From Streptomyces sp. NBC_00457 (lineage in GTDB: Bacteria > Actinomycetota > Actinomycetes > Streptomycetales > Streptomycetaceae), in the NCBI RefSeq assembly GCF_036014015.1, contig NZ_CP107905.1:4030001-4094000 (forward strand): 64,000 bases of DNA, written 5' to 3'. Each line of letters begins with the position of its first letter. The first letter of the stretch is position 1. Positions 37,816 to 48,560 of this stretch are shown here, one piece after another. A model generated the notes under the pieces. It did not search any database. It saw only the letters and a list, made by a program, of their open reading frames with translations, and had not been told where the DNA came from. The translations under genes and the position numbers were made by a program.

Positions 37816-37831
37816 CGTACGACGCGGAGGG

Positions 37832-39739
<1,908 letters not shown>

Positions 39740-39988
39740 GATGTGGCGTACTCCCGGAGTGGTGAGGACGGCCTACGCGTACGTCTGTGTCACGCGGGCC
39801 CTGCCGGGCTGAACATGCCACGGCCTTACCCCATCGTACGGGGGTCCCACGGTGCGGGCCTCCGCGGGACGGTGTGACCTGAGCAGCGGAATGCCTCCAC
39901 TCCTGGTCAGGCCCCTTTGGCGGCTACCGAGTCCGCCCCGCGACCGAGGCGGACGGTCCAGCTTTCCGCGTGCCCGATGCTGAGCCGT

Positions 39989-42136
39989 TCAGCTGCGGGG
40001 CTTTGCGCTCGCCGACGCCTTCGCCCCCTTCTTCAAGAAGCCCATGTCCTCATACCCCGGCGTCTGGAAGCCGAAGGCGCCTGCGTTGACCAGGTTCTTC
40101 TTCGCTGCTGTCAGTTGGGGGCGCTGGTAGAGGGGGATGGAGGCGGCGGTGGCCCAGATGCGGGAGTCGGCCTTGCGGATCAGGGAGCGGGACTCGGACT
40201 CGTCGAGTGTGGAGAGGGCCTGGTCGAAGAGCTGGTCGACCTGGTCGGTGCCTACGCGGGTGTAGTTCTGCTCGACGTTGAGGGAGCCGTCGGCGGCGGG
40301 GACGGGCTTGGCGTAGATGGGGCGGGCGTCGGTGGCGGGGAAGGCGGAGGAGGGCCAGGAGTAGAGGGCGAGGTCGTACTCGCCGGAGGCGATGTGGTCC
40401 TTGAAGTAGCTGTCGTCGGAGACCTTCTTCAGCTTCGTACGGATGCCCACCCGGTCCAGCATCCGCCGGATCCGGTCGGCCACCGTGCGGAGGGTCTCCG
40501 CGCCGTCGCCCGTCGGCAGGACGAAGGTCAAGGTGAGCGGCTTGCCGTTCTTGGCGAGCGGGCCGGCCGGCGCGACGGCGGGAGCGGCGGTGCCCATGGG
40601 GGCGTACGCGCCGGGCGCACCGCCCTGCTTCAGCTGCTGTCCGCCGTCCTGGGCGAAGTGCTCCTTGCGCTTCTCGGGCTGCTTCTTCTCCCGGTCGGCC
40701 TCGCCCGGCGCCTTGTGGTCCGCCGCCCGCGCCTTGTTGTCGTCGCCGACGATGTACGTCCCGTCGTCGCCGCCCTGCGACTCGTCCTCGGACTTCCTTC
40801 CCTTGGAGCCGGCCGCCTTCTCGCCCTTCTCCTGCGGCTCCGTGACGGGACCGCCCCGCACCCACCCGGCGTCCGCGAGCAGCGCCTGGGCCTCCTTGGT
40901 GTCCTGGCCGCCGAGGGCGTCGCTGTTGTCGGCGTAGGCGGGCTGGCCGGAGAGGGCGAGGTGGCTGCCGACGGGGACGGCGGGCAGGCCCAGCGGCTTG
41001 AGGACGGCCTTGGCCAGTTCCTCGCGGTCGAGGGCGCGGGCCACTGCGCGGCGGACGCGCTCGTCGGCGAGCGGGCCGTCGGCGCCGTTGAGGGCGAGCT
41101 GGGTGTAGGCGGGCTCGAAGGACTTACGGACCTCGAAGCCGCGCAGGGCCGCCGCGTCGTCCGAGCCGTCGGGGCCCTGGAGCGGGGTGGCGGTGCCCTG
41201 CGGACGGGCCGCGAGGACGATGCGGTGCGCCAGGCCGGGCTCGATCTCGGCCAGGTCCAGCTTGCCCGCGGCCAGCTCGTCGGCCCGCTCGTCGCGCGGT
41301 ACGGCACGCAGCTCGAGCTGGGAGAGCTTGGCGGGCCGTCCCCACCAGCGCGGATTGCGGGTGAGGGTGATCCGGTCGGCCTTGCGGTCGATCTTCTTCA
41401 CCAGGAAGGGACCCGCCGTGACCTTGAGCTTGCGCCGCGCTCCGTCGTTGAAGGAGTCCGGCGTGCCCATGACCTCCTTCGGATACAGCGGTGTGAACAG
41501 CGACCGCCAGTCCGCGTAGGGCCGGGCGAAGGTGACCTTGACCTCGAGGTCGTTGGCGCCGCGCTGGATCCGCTCGATGCGGTCGTAGCCGGCGTTGCGG
41601 GCGGTCCAGTAGGAGCTGTCCTTCCCGGACAGGGCACGCCACTGGGCAGCGAAGTCGGCGGCGCCGATCTCCCGGCCGTTGCTCCACACCGCCTGCTGGC
41701 TGAGCTTGTAGAGGACGACCTGCTTGGGCTCGGTGTCGACGACCTTCGCGGACTCCAGGTACCCCGGGTTGATCTCCGGGCTCCCCTTCGCGTCCAGCCG
41801 GAACATCGATGGCAGCACGGCCTGGGCGACACGGCTGGTGGTGGCGTCGGCGTCGGCCTGGAAGGTGTTCAGGGTCTCCGGTACGGAGTCCACGGCCCAG
41901 CGCAGGGTGCCGCCGTCGGCGACCTGGGCGCGGGCGGCGGGCACGATGTCCTGCCGGGCGAGCGGCTTGCCGGCCGGGTCCTTGGAGCTGCAGCCGGTCA
42001 GCGCGAGGGCGCCGGCGCTGAGGAGGGCGGTGGTGCTGCGAACGGCCGTCGATCGTCTGCCGGCGCATCGTGGCTGGTCGCGCAGTTCCCCGCGCCCCTG
42101 CGGGGCGCTGCCCACACGCAGCTGAGAGTAGGACAT
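39989..42136 (-). CDS. Orphan family-5 binding lipoprotein, LpqW-like
   Basis: The product of 715 residues has a family-5 solute-binding fold but no adjacent permeases. The lipobox is LALTGC with Cys49. The first 24 residues (MSYSQLRVGSAPQGRGELRD and on) are encoded by the dispersed repeat, giving an unusually long basic n-region; a strong GGAGGTAAGAG site supports ATG 42136. A charged low-complexity insertion of about 100 residues (KGEKAAGSKGRKSEDE ... EKKQPEKRKEHF) splits the domain near residues 385-485. In mycobacteria a family-5 lipoprotein, LpqW, sits next to typA and modulates lipoarabinomannan synthesis rather than transport. Position suggests this is its relative; ligand and role here are unknown. 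Confidence 0.8.
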   Translation of the reverse strand: MSYSQLRVGSAPQGRGELRDQPRCAGRRSTAVRSTTALLSAGALALTGCSSKDPAGKPLARQDIVPAARAQVADGGTLRWAVDSVPETLNTFQADADATTSRVAQAVLPSMFRLDAKGSPEINPGYLESAKVVDTEPKQVVLYKLSQQAVWSNGREIGAADFAAQWRALSGKDSSYWTARNAGYDRIERIQRGANDLEVKVTFARPYADWRSLFTPLYPKEVMGTPDSFNDGARRKLKVTAGPFLVKKIDRKADRITLTRNPRWWGRPAKLSQLELRAVPRDERADELAAGKLDLAEIEPGLAHRIVLAARPQGTATPLQGPDGSDDAAALRGFEVRKSFEPAYTQLALNGADGPLADERVRRAVARALDREELAKAVLKPLGLPAVPVGSHLALSGQPAYADNSDALGGQDTKEAQALLADAGWVRGGPVTEPQEKGEKAAGSKGRKSEDESQGGDDGTYIVGDDNKARAADHKAPGEADREKKQPEKRKEHFAQDGGQQLKQGGAPGAYAPMGTAAPAVAPAGPLAKNGKPLTLTFVLPTGDGAETLRTVADRIRRMLDRVGIRTKLKKVSDDSYFKDHIASGEYDLALYSWPSSAFPATDARPIYAKPVPAADGSLNVEQNYTRVGTDQVDQLFDQALSTLDESESRSLIRKADSRIWATAASIPLYQRPQLTAAKKNLVNAGAFGFQTPGYEDMGFLKKGAKASASAKPRS
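42071..42113. repeat. Dispersed repeat, copy B, within a coding start
   Basis: TGGCTGGTCGCGCAGTTCCC followed by CGCGCCCCTGCGGGGCGCTG matches copy A closely. On the minus strand it lies in frame between the ATG and the signal-peptide core of the LpqW-like gene, so it is translated. Confidence 0.88.
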
Positions 42137-42401
42137 CTCTTACCTCCGGGGGCCACAGGGCGTTATGATCACTTTTGGCGGTATATGGAGCTGATCACAC
42201 GTATGCGGCCACTGAAGAGGAAAGGGTTCGGCAACGCGGTGCGACACGGCGACGTGGGGATGGAAGCCCACCCACTCGGCCCAATGGACCTCAGCCAATC
42301 GATGCACACGCCTTCCCACCGGCAGGTGTGACGCGCAACACTCGCAGGCGCATGAACGTTGCCGCCCAAGGCCGCCCGGCCTACGGAAGTGAGGAAACGT
42401 C

Positions 42402-42692
42402 ATGTCCGTGCACGACGAACTGACGTCCATCCAGCGCAGCCTCGACGACCTGTCCAGGTCCGTCAGCCGCCTGGAACAGCAGATGGGCAGCGGCGGGCTG
42501 GACATCCGCCGGGTCCGCACCGACTGCGATCACCTGCGTGAGAGCGCCGCGCTGCTGAAGGCGGCGGCCTCCGCCCCCGCGGCGCCCAAGCGCCCCGATC
42601 TCGTCACCATCCCCGACACCCCGTACGACAACGCTCTGTGGATCGACACGGACGACGAGGGACTCGGCGCCCGTGACCGCCACGCCCCCTGA
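42402..42692 (+). CDS. Small helical protein upstream of succinate dehydrogenase
   Basis: The product of 96 residues has a heptad-like N-terminal helix (MSVHDELTSIQRSLDDLSRSVSRLEQQM) that probably forms a coiled coil, then an Ala/Pro linker and an acidic C-terminus (DNALWIDTDDEGLGA). No known domain is recognised. GAGGAAACGTC precedes ATG 42402. It ends 53 bases before the membrane subunit of the Sdh operon in the same direction, so it is probably co-transcribed and may be an assembly or regulatory partner; that is inference from position only. Confidence 0.72.
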   Translation: MSVHDELTSIQRSLDDLSRSVSRLEQQMGSGGLDIRRVRTDCDHLRESAALLKAAASAPAAPKRPDLVTIPDTPYDNALWIDTDDEGLGARDRHAP

Positions 42693-42745
42693 ACCCTCGA
42701 ACCGATCGAACCGTTCGAGCCGATCGAACCGACCGGAGTCCTGAG

Positions 42746-43582
42746 TTGGCCACTGGTACGGAACCACCGACAACTGAACCCCATCCCGTCGGCGGCGGCG
42801 TACGCACCCGTACGCGCGCCGCGATCGACGCCCCGCATTTGCGGACCGACCGCTGGTGGCTGGCGCCCGCCGTCACCACGGCCGGTCTGCTCGCGTTCAT
42901 CGTCTACTCGACGTGGCGGGCCTTCGCCGACACGCACTACTACGCGGCGCCGTATGTCTCGCCGTTCTACTCCCCCTGTCTGGCGGAGCGCTGCGAGCCG
43001 ATGCACGCCGGACCCAACTGGGAGATCTTCGGGAGCTGGTGGGGTATCTCCCCCGCGATCATCATCCTGATCTTCCCGCTCGGCTTCCGCCTGACCTGCT
43101 ACTACTACCGCAAGGCCTACTACCGGGGCTTCTGGGCCTCGCCCCCGGCCTGCGCGGTGGCGGAGCCGCACAAGAAGTACTCCGGTGAGACCCGCTTCCC
43201 GCTGATCCTGCAGAACATCCACCGGTACTTCTTCTACGCCGCGATCCTGGTCGCCGGGATCCTGACGTACGACACCGTGCTCGCCTTCCGCGACGAGAAC
43301 TACGAGTGGGGCCACATGGGCCTCGGCACGCTCGTCTTCCTGGTCAACATCGTGCTGATCTGGGCGTACACGATCTCCTGCCACTCCTGCCGGCACATCG
43401 TCGGCGGCAAGCTCAAGCACTTCTCCAAGCACCCCGTGCGCTATCGCATGTGGCAGTGGGTGGGGAAGCTGAACAACCGTCACATGCTGCTCGCCTGGGC
43501 GTCGTTGGTGAGCGTCGCGCTCGCCGACTTCTACGTGTATCTCGTCGCGTCCGGGGCCTTCGACGATCCGAGGTTTTTCTGA
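42746..43582 (+). CDS. Succinate dehydrogenase membrane-anchor subunit (Sdh1 type)
   Basis: The product of 278 residues has five predicted membrane helices, starting at about residues 35-55 (WWLAPAVTTAGLLAFIVYST) and ending with MLLAWASLVSVALADFYVYLV. His residues within helices (IHRYFF, SCHSCRH, NRHML) could ligate haem. The arrangement membrane subunit, flavoprotein, iron-sulfur protein and the sizes 278/642/258 match the mycobacterial Sdh1 complex (Rv0249c-Rv0247c), from memory. It donates electrons to menaquinone. The start is TTG 42746 with GGAG; the stop TGA shares a base with the next ATG. Confidence 0.82.
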   Translation: MATGTEPPTTEPHPVGGGVRTRTRAAIDAPHLRTDRWWLAPAVTTAGLLAFIVYSTWRAFADTHYYAAPYVSPFYSPCLAERCEPMHAGPNWEIFGSWWGISPAIIILIFPLGFRLTCYYYRKAYYRGFWASPPACAVAEPHKKYSGETRFPLILQNIHRYFFYAAILVAGILTYDTVLAFRDENYEWGHMGLGTLVFLVNIVLIWAYTISCHSCRHIVGGKLKHFSKHPVRYRMWQWVGKLNNRHMLLAWASLVSVALADFYVYLVASGAFDDPRFF

Positions 43583-45510
43583 TGTCCGTGGTGGACCGGC
43601 AGGAGTGGGACGTCGTCGTGGTCGGCGCCGGGGGCGCGGGCCTGAGGGCCGCGATCGAGGCGCGCGAGCGGGGCGCCCGTACGGCCGTGATCTGCAAGTC
43701 GCTGTTCGGCAAGGCGCACACGGTGATGGCGGAGGGCGGCATCGCCGCCGCGATGGCCAACGCGAACCCGCACGACAACTGGCAGGTGCACTTCCGTGAC
43801 ACCCTGCGCGGCGGCAAGTTCCTCAACCAGTGGCGGATGGCCGAGCTGCACGCCCAGGAGGCGCCGGACCGCGTGTGGGAGCTGGAGACCTGGGGCGCCC
43901 TGTTCGACCGTACGAAGGACGGCCGGATCTCCCAGCGCAACTTCGGCGGCCACGAGTACCCGCGCCTCGCCCACGTCGGCGACCGCACCGGCCTGGAGCT
44001 GATCAGGACGCTCCAGCAGAAGATCGTCTCCTTGCAGCAGCAGGACAAGAAGGAGACGGGGGACTACGAGTCACGCCTGAAGGTCTTCCAGGAGTGCACG
44101 GTCACCCGGGTCTTGAAAGACGGCAATCGAGTCTCCGGAGTCTTCGCCTACGACCGTGAGACCGGCCGCTTCTTCGTCCTGGAAGCGCCCGCTGTCGTGA
44201 TCGCGACGGGCGGGATCGGCAAGTCCTTCAAGGTGACGTCGAACTCGTGGGAGTACACGGGCGACGGGCATGCACTGGCATTGCTCGCGGGCGCACCCCT
44301 GCTGAACATGGAGTTCGTGCAGTTCCACCCGACGGGCATGGTCTGGCCGCCGTCCGTGAAGGGCATCCTCGTCACGGAGTCGGTGCGCGGCGACGGAGGG
44401 GTGCTGCGCAACTCCGACGGCAAGCGGTTCATGTTCGACTACATCCCCGACGTCTTCAAGGAGAAGTACGCCGAGTCGGAGGAGGAGGGCGACCGCTGGT
44501 ACGAGGACCCGGACAACAACCGGCGCCCGCCCGAGCTGCTTCCGCGCGACGAAGTCGCCCGTGCGATCAACTCCGAGGTCAAGGCCGGCCGCGGCTCCCC
44601 GCACGGCGGCGTGTTCCTGGACGTGTCGACGCGGATGCCCGCCGAGGTGATCAAGCGACGGCTGCCGTCCATGTACCACCAGTTCAAGGAGCTGGCCGAC
44701 GTCGACATCACGGCGGAGGCGATGGAGGTCGGGCCGACCTGTCACTACGTGATGGGCGGCATCGCGGTGGAGTCCGACACGGCGGCCGCGCGCGGGGTGC
44801 CGGGGCTGTACGCGTCCGGTGAGGTGGCCGGCGGTATGCACGGCTCCAACCGGCTGGGCGGCAACTCGCTCTCCGACCTGCTGGTGTTCGGACGCCGGGC
44901 GGGCTGGCACGCGGCGGAGTACGCGGCGGCGCATGCCTTCGAGCGTCCGCCGGTGGACGACGTCCAGATCGACGCGGCGGCGGCGGAGGCGCTGCGCCCG
45001 TTCTCCGCGGAGGGCCCGGAAGAGGGCACGCCGGAGAACCCGTACACCCTCCACCAGGAACTCCAGCAGACCATGAACGACCTGGTCGGCATCATCCGCC
45101 GCGAGGGCGAGATGCAGCACGCGCTGGACAAGCTCGCCGAGTTGCGCGTACGGGCCCGGCGGGCCGGTGTCGAGGGGCACCGCCAGTTCAACCCGGGCTG
45201 GCATCTCGCCCTGGACCTGCGGAACATGCTGCTGGTCAGCGAATGCGTGGCACGGGCGGCGCTGGAGCGCACGGAGTCACGCGGCGGCCACACCCGCGAG
45301 GACCATCCGGCGATGGACCGCAAGTGGCGCAACATCAACCTGCTGTGCCAACTGGCCGACCCCACCGGTGGGTTGGCGGCCACGGACCCGGTGCGCGGCC
45401 AGATCGACCTGCTGCGCGAGACCACCGAACCCATCCGCTCCGACCTGCTCGCCCTCTTCGACAAGGAGGAGCTGGTCAAGTACCTCGCCGAAGAGGAGCT
45501 CTACGAGTGA
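43582..45510 (+). CDS. sdhA: Succinate dehydrogenase/fumarate reductase flavoprotein subunit
   Basis: The product of 642 residues has the FAD Rossmann motif VVVVGAGGAGLRAAIEA, the covalent FAD histidine region KAHTVMAEGGIAAAM, the active-site QFHPTG and the FAD-binding GSNRLGGNSLSDLLVFGRRAG. The substrate-binding Arg and His lie in HYVMGGIAVESD and nearby sequences. It oxidises succinate to fumarate (or the reverse) on the cytoplasmic face of the membrane. Length and the EEGDRWYEDPDNNRRPPELLPRD insertion match actinobacterial Sdh1 rather than classical SdhA. The iron-sulfur subunit starts by overlap at its stop. Confidence 0.93.
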   Translation: MSVVDRQEWDVVVVGAGGAGLRAAIEARERGARTAVICKSLFGKAHTVMAEGGIAAAMANANPHDNWQVHFRDTLRGGKFLNQWRMAELHAQEAPDRVWELETWGALFDRTKDGRISQRNFGGHEYPRLAHVGDRTGLELIRTLQQKIVSLQQQDKKETGDYESRLKVFQECTVTRVLKDGNRVSGVFAYDRETGRFFVLEAPAVVIATGGIGKSFKVTSNSWEYTGDGHALALLAGAPLLNMEFVQFHPTGMVWPPSVKGILVTESVRGDGGVLRNSDGKRFMFDYIPDVFKEKYAESEEEGDRWYEDPDNNRRPPELLPRDEVARAINSEVKAGRGSPHGGVFLDVSTRMPAEVIKRRLPSMYHQFKELADVDITAEAMEVGPTCHYVMGGIAVESDTAAARGVPGLYASGEVAGGMHGSNRLGGNSLSDLLVFGRRAGWHAAEYAAAHAFERPPVDDVQIDAAAAEALRPFSAEGPEEGTPENPYTLHQELQQTMNDLVGIIRREGEMQHALDKLAELRVRARRAGVEGHRQFNPGWHLALDLRNMLLVSECVARAALERTESRGGHTREDHPAMDRKWRNINLLCQLADPTGGLAATDPVRGQIDLLRETTEPIRSDLLALFDKEELVKYLAEEELYE

Positions 45511-46283
45511 GCAGCTACGAGGCCCGCTTCAAGGTGTGGCGGGGTGACATCAAGGGCGGCGGCCTGGAGGACTTCAAGGTCGAGGTCAACGAGGGCGAGG
45601 TGGTCCTGGACATCATCCACCGCCTCCAGGCCACGCAAGCGCCCGACCTGGCCGTCCGCTGGAACTGCAAGGCGGGCAAGTGCGGTTCGTGCTCGGCGGA
45701 GATCAACGGCCGGCCGAGGCTGCTGTGCATGACGCGCATGTCCGTCTTCACGCCGGACGAGACGATCACGGTCACGCCCCTGCGCGCCTTCCCGGTCGTC
45801 CGCGACCTCGTCACGGACGTCGGCTTCAACTACACCAAGGCGCGCGAAGTGCCCGCCTTCGTACCGCCCGACGGTCTCGGACCGGGCGAGTACCGGATGA
45901 TGCAGGAGGACGTGGACCGCTCGCAGGAGTTCCGCAAGTGCATCGAGTGCTTCCTGTGCCAGGACACCTGCCATGTCGTCCGCGACCACGAGGAGAACAA
46001 GACGGCGTTCGCCGGGCCCCGCTTCCTCATGCGGGTCGCGGAGCTCGACATGCACCCGCTGGACGCCGCCACCGAGTCCGGCCTGGACCGCAAACGCACC
46101 GCCCAGGACGAACACGGTCTCGGCTACTGCAACATCACCAAGTGCTGCACGGAGGTCTGCCCCGAGGGCATCAAGATCACGGACAATGCGCTGATCCCCT
46201 TGAAGGAACGCGCGGTCGACCGCAAGTACGACCCCCTGGTGTGGCTGGGGTCGAAGATCCGCCGACGGCCCTCGTCAGGCTGA
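45507..46283 (+). CDS. sdhB: Succinate dehydrogenase/fumarate reductase iron-sulfur subunit
   Basis: The product of 258 residues carries three clusters: [2Fe-2S] in CKAGKCGSCSAEINGRPRLLC, and the two others in CIECFLCQDTC and CNITKCCTEVCPEGI. The start is GTG 45507, overlapping the flavoprotein stop (GTGA). It passes electrons from FAD to the membrane subunit. The final nine bases overlap the convergent methyltransferase gene, and no terminator separates them. Confidence 0.93.
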   Translation: MSSYEARFKVWRGDIKGGGLEDFKVEVNEGEVVLDIIHRLQATQAPDLAVRWNCKAGKCGSCSAEINGRPRLLCMTRMSVFTPDETITVTPLRAFPVVRDLVTDVGFNYTKAREVPAFVPPDGLGPGEYRMMQEDVDRSQEFRKCIECFLCQDTCHVVRDHEENKTAFAGPRFLMRVAELDMHPLDAATESGLDRKRTAQDEHGLGYCNITKCCTEVCPEGIKITDNALIPLKERAVDRKYDPLVWLGSKIRRRPSSG

Positions 46284-47201
46284 GGCCGCGCGCAGATACC
46301 CCGAGTGGGCCACCTGCCCCAGGTAGGTGAACCGGGTGTCCGTGGTCATGTGCTTCTCGAAAGCCTCCTTGATCCCGGGCCACTTGGGGTGCCCGAAATC
46401 GTCGAGTACGACGATGCCGCCGGGCGCGACGATCTGCTCGGCCCACTCCAGGTCGGCGGCGACACCGGCGGCGGAGTGGTCACCGTCGACGATGACCACT
46501 CCGTAGGCGCGGTCGGCGACCAGGGCGCGCACCTCGGGGTCCTCCGAGAAGCCCTGCTGGATCCGGGCGGCGGCACCGGCCGCGCCCGCGAGGGCCAGAT
46601 TGGTGCGTACGGCGGCGCCGTTCACCGGGGTGCCGGAGGCGTCGGTGCCCATGGTGGCGCCGGGCTGCAGCTGCGTACCGGCGAGCGGATCGACGATGGT
46701 CAGACTGGGCGCACGCCCGGCCCGCTCCATCATCCGGATGAGAGCGGCGCCGAACATCCCGTACAACGTGCCGATTTCAAGGATCTCGTCGTTCGACGGA
46801 TCGAGGAGCGGTACGGCGGACAGCTTGCCGACGATGTTCATCGTGCCGCCCGCGATACGGCCGACGCCGAGCGCCTCCAACGCGATGAGCAGCCGGAACG
46901 CCTGGGCCACATTGCGCTCGGCGGCATCCCTGTCCACGCCGGACACCTCCACCAACTCCGCGATGGTGCGGTTGAGATGAGGCGCCGACGGCAGCCGCGA
47001 CGCGCCCCGTCCGGTCCCGTCGAAGAACAGCTCCAGTGGCCGCTGACGGTTACGCAGCTTCTTCAGTTCCTCCTGCGTCACGTCGGCCCGGGCGGACTCC
47101 TGGACCACACGGCGGACTTGACGTTCGATGCGCTGGTCGATGAGTTCGGCGATCGGGCGCAGCGCGCGCCGGGCGGCCTTGCTGGTGATTAGCGCTCGCA
47201 T
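46275..47201 (-). CDS. Class I SAM-dependent methyltransferase (CmcI/Methyltransf_24-like)
   Basis: The product of 308 residues has a helical N-terminal half (RRVVQESARADVTQEELKKL) and a C-terminal SAM-binding fold. Motif I is ILEIGTLYGMFGAAL, an acidic end of strand 2 is LTIVDPLAG, and motif IV is YGVVIVDGDHSAAGVAADLEWAEQIVAPGGIVVLDDF. The DGDH signature with following GG is typical of sugar or cephalosporin hydroxymethyltransferase-like families. Possible substrates are glycans or small molecules; none is indicated. A plausible vegetative promoter (47235-47264) lies 30 bases upstream. It overlaps the sdhB end by nine bases. Confidence 0.8.
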   Translation of the reverse strand: MRALITSKAARRALRPIAELIDQRIERQVRRVVQESARADVTQEELKKLRNRQRPLELFFDGTGRGASRLPSAPHLNRTIAELVEVSGVDRDAAERNVAQAFRLLIALEALGVGRIAGGTMNIVGKLSAVPLLDPSNDEILEIGTLYGMFGAALIRMMERAGRAPSLTIVDPLAGTQLQPGATMGTDASGTPVNGAAVRTNLALAGAAGAAARIQQGFSEDPEVRALVADRAYGVVIVDGDHSAAGVAADLEWAEQIVAPGGIVVLDDFGHPKWPGIKEAFEKHMTTDTRFTYLGQVAHSGYLRAASA

Positions 47202-47234
47202 GAATGTGCGACCTCACAGGGATAGGAGATGTGG

Positions 47235-47264
47235 ACCCTAGGGGCGGTCACAGCACGTCCACAA
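47235..47264 (-). promoter_or_regulatory. Candidate promoter of the methyltransferase gene
   Basis: On the minus strand TTGTGG (47259-47264), an 18-base spacer and TAGGGT (47235-47240) agree with the Streptomyces vegetative consensus. Transcription would begin near 47228, giving a roughly 27-base leader with GAGG before ATG. Confidence 0.55.
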
Positions 47265-47341
47265 CAAACTAAAGGACCCCTGTGGGGAAAGTTCGCATGA
47301 CGAATCGATAACGGAACGGTCACGTTGAAGGAAGATGCTGG

Positions 47342-48475
47342 TCAAGGCTTGTTGACCCAGGCAACCCGGTACGCCGTCCAGTCATCCGCGGTCGCCGCGA
47401 AGTCGACGTAGAGCGCCACACCGAAGTTGCGGCGGTCCGCGTCCGTGCGGGACAGACCGAGGCGGACACCGCGGACGGCGGCGGGCGCGGTCTCGGCGTG
47501 CGCCCAGTGTCCGAACCGGTTCTCGTGGAAGAACGGCAAGCCCATCAGGAGGTCGGTGGTGGGCGGGGTGACCTCCAGAGCGAGAGAGGCCTGCTGGGCG
47601 ACATAGCCGCCGTAGGTGCTCTCCAGCGGCTGCATGGTGTCGTACGACATGACGGCGATCTGGTCGACGCGGCGGGCCACCTGGCCGAAGAACTTCTGCG
47701 ACCACCACTTCGGGTGGCCGGTGGTCGTGCCCCAGAAGGAGTGGAAGCCGGGGAGCGGGTCGATCTGGTGGGCGGCGACGGAGAGTGGCGCATTCTGGGC
47801 GCTCGTGACGCGGTGCAGGGCGTCGAGGAGCGTGAGGTAGTCGCCGTCGTCCGAGTGGAGGGGCTCCAGGTCGAAGTGGACGCCGTCGAAGCCGGCCGCG
47901 AGGATCTGACGGGTCGAGCCGACGACCGCCGCGCGCGTCTCCGGCCGCTCCAGCCGCATGCCGCCCGGGCTCTCGGTGGCCAGCACGTCACCGAGCCAGG
48001 CCTGCACCCGGATGCCGGGCATCTCCTGGTGCACCGCGTCGATGAACCAACGGGCCCTCGGATACGACGACTCCGGCAGCGTTCCGTCGTGTTCCAGGGG
48101 GCCCGCGTGGACGTAGAGGTCCCTGATGCCGGTGGTGTCGAGTTGCCGGGCGAGTGCGGTCACGTCGGCATCCTTCTTACGGCCGTCCACCCAGGCGTGG
48201 CCGAGCCAGATCGCGTCGCGGTTGCGGGTGTGGGTGCCGGGGGCCATGTCGCCGGTGTGGTTGATGTAGAGGGCTGCTTCGGCGGTGAGGGTGGGGAGGA
48301 GGATGAGCAGGAGGGCGGCTAGGACGGTGCGGCGGGTCCGGCGGAGCCATTTGTTCCCACCCGCACCACCCGTGCGGCTTTCGTCGTCGGGTGCGGGTGG
48401 CCCCTGTGGGGGGTTCTCACCGTCGGCGGCTTTCGGTTCGTCTTTGCCTTCTGCGTCAGCCGTCGGTTCGTCCAT
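47342..48475 (-). CDS. Membrane-anchored glycoside-hydrolase-like protein
   Basis: The product of 377 residues has an acidic cytoplasmic N-terminus of about 45 residues, one helix (about 51-70, TVLAALLLILLPTLTAEAAL) and an outer domain that looks like a TIM barrel: GHAWVDGRKKDADVTALARQL, DLYVHAGPLEHDGTLP, FDGVHFDLEPLHSDDGDYL and DQIAVMSYDTMQPLES. The DGVHFDLEP motif resembles the DxxDxDxE acid of GH18-type chitinases, with Glu as possible catalyst. Whether it cleaves a glycan is unproven. GGGGAGGGG precedes ATG 48475. It is divergent from the next gene, 85 bases away. Confidence 0.7.
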   Translation of the reverse strand: MDEPTADAEGKDEPKAADGENPPQGPPAPDDESRTGGAGGNKWLRRTRRTVLAALLLILLPTLTAEAALYINHTGDMAPGTHTRNRDAIWLGHAWVDGRKKDADVTALARQLDTTGIRDLYVHAGPLEHDGTLPESSYPRARWFIDAVHQEMPGIRVQAWLGDVLATESPGGMRLERPETRAAVVGSTRQILAAGFDGVHFDLEPLHSDDGDYLTLLDALHRVTSAQNAPLSVAAHQIDPLPGFHSFWGTTTGHPKWWSQKFFGQVARRVDQIAVMSYDTMQPLESTYGGYVAQQASLALEVTPPTTDLLMGLPFFHENRFGHWAHAETAPAAVRGVRLGLSRTDADRRNFGVALYVDFAATADDWTAYRVAWVNKP

Positions 48476-48560
48476 CCCGTATCCCCTCCCCCATCGAAGC
48501 CCCACCCCACCCGACGTCCCCCGCTCGCGCGCCCGCATACCCGGTCATACGCTCCGAAAT

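Larger units (their letters stand above)
37214..37831. other. 618-bp intergenic region between typA and transporter 3
   Basis: No supported gene lies here. It contains the typA terminator (37776-37815), three 17-bp tandem repeats (37713-37763), and a relatively AT-rich stretch near 37430-37520 where the promoter of the system 3 binding-protein gene is most likely. Small open frames here have poor codon use for this genome. Confidence 0.6.

Noticed and set aside
39917..42331. 804-codon plus-strand frame opposite the LpqW-like gene
   Set aside because: It has a Gly/Arg/Val-rich antisense composition without domains; the minus-strand gene has a lipobox and a strong ribosome site.
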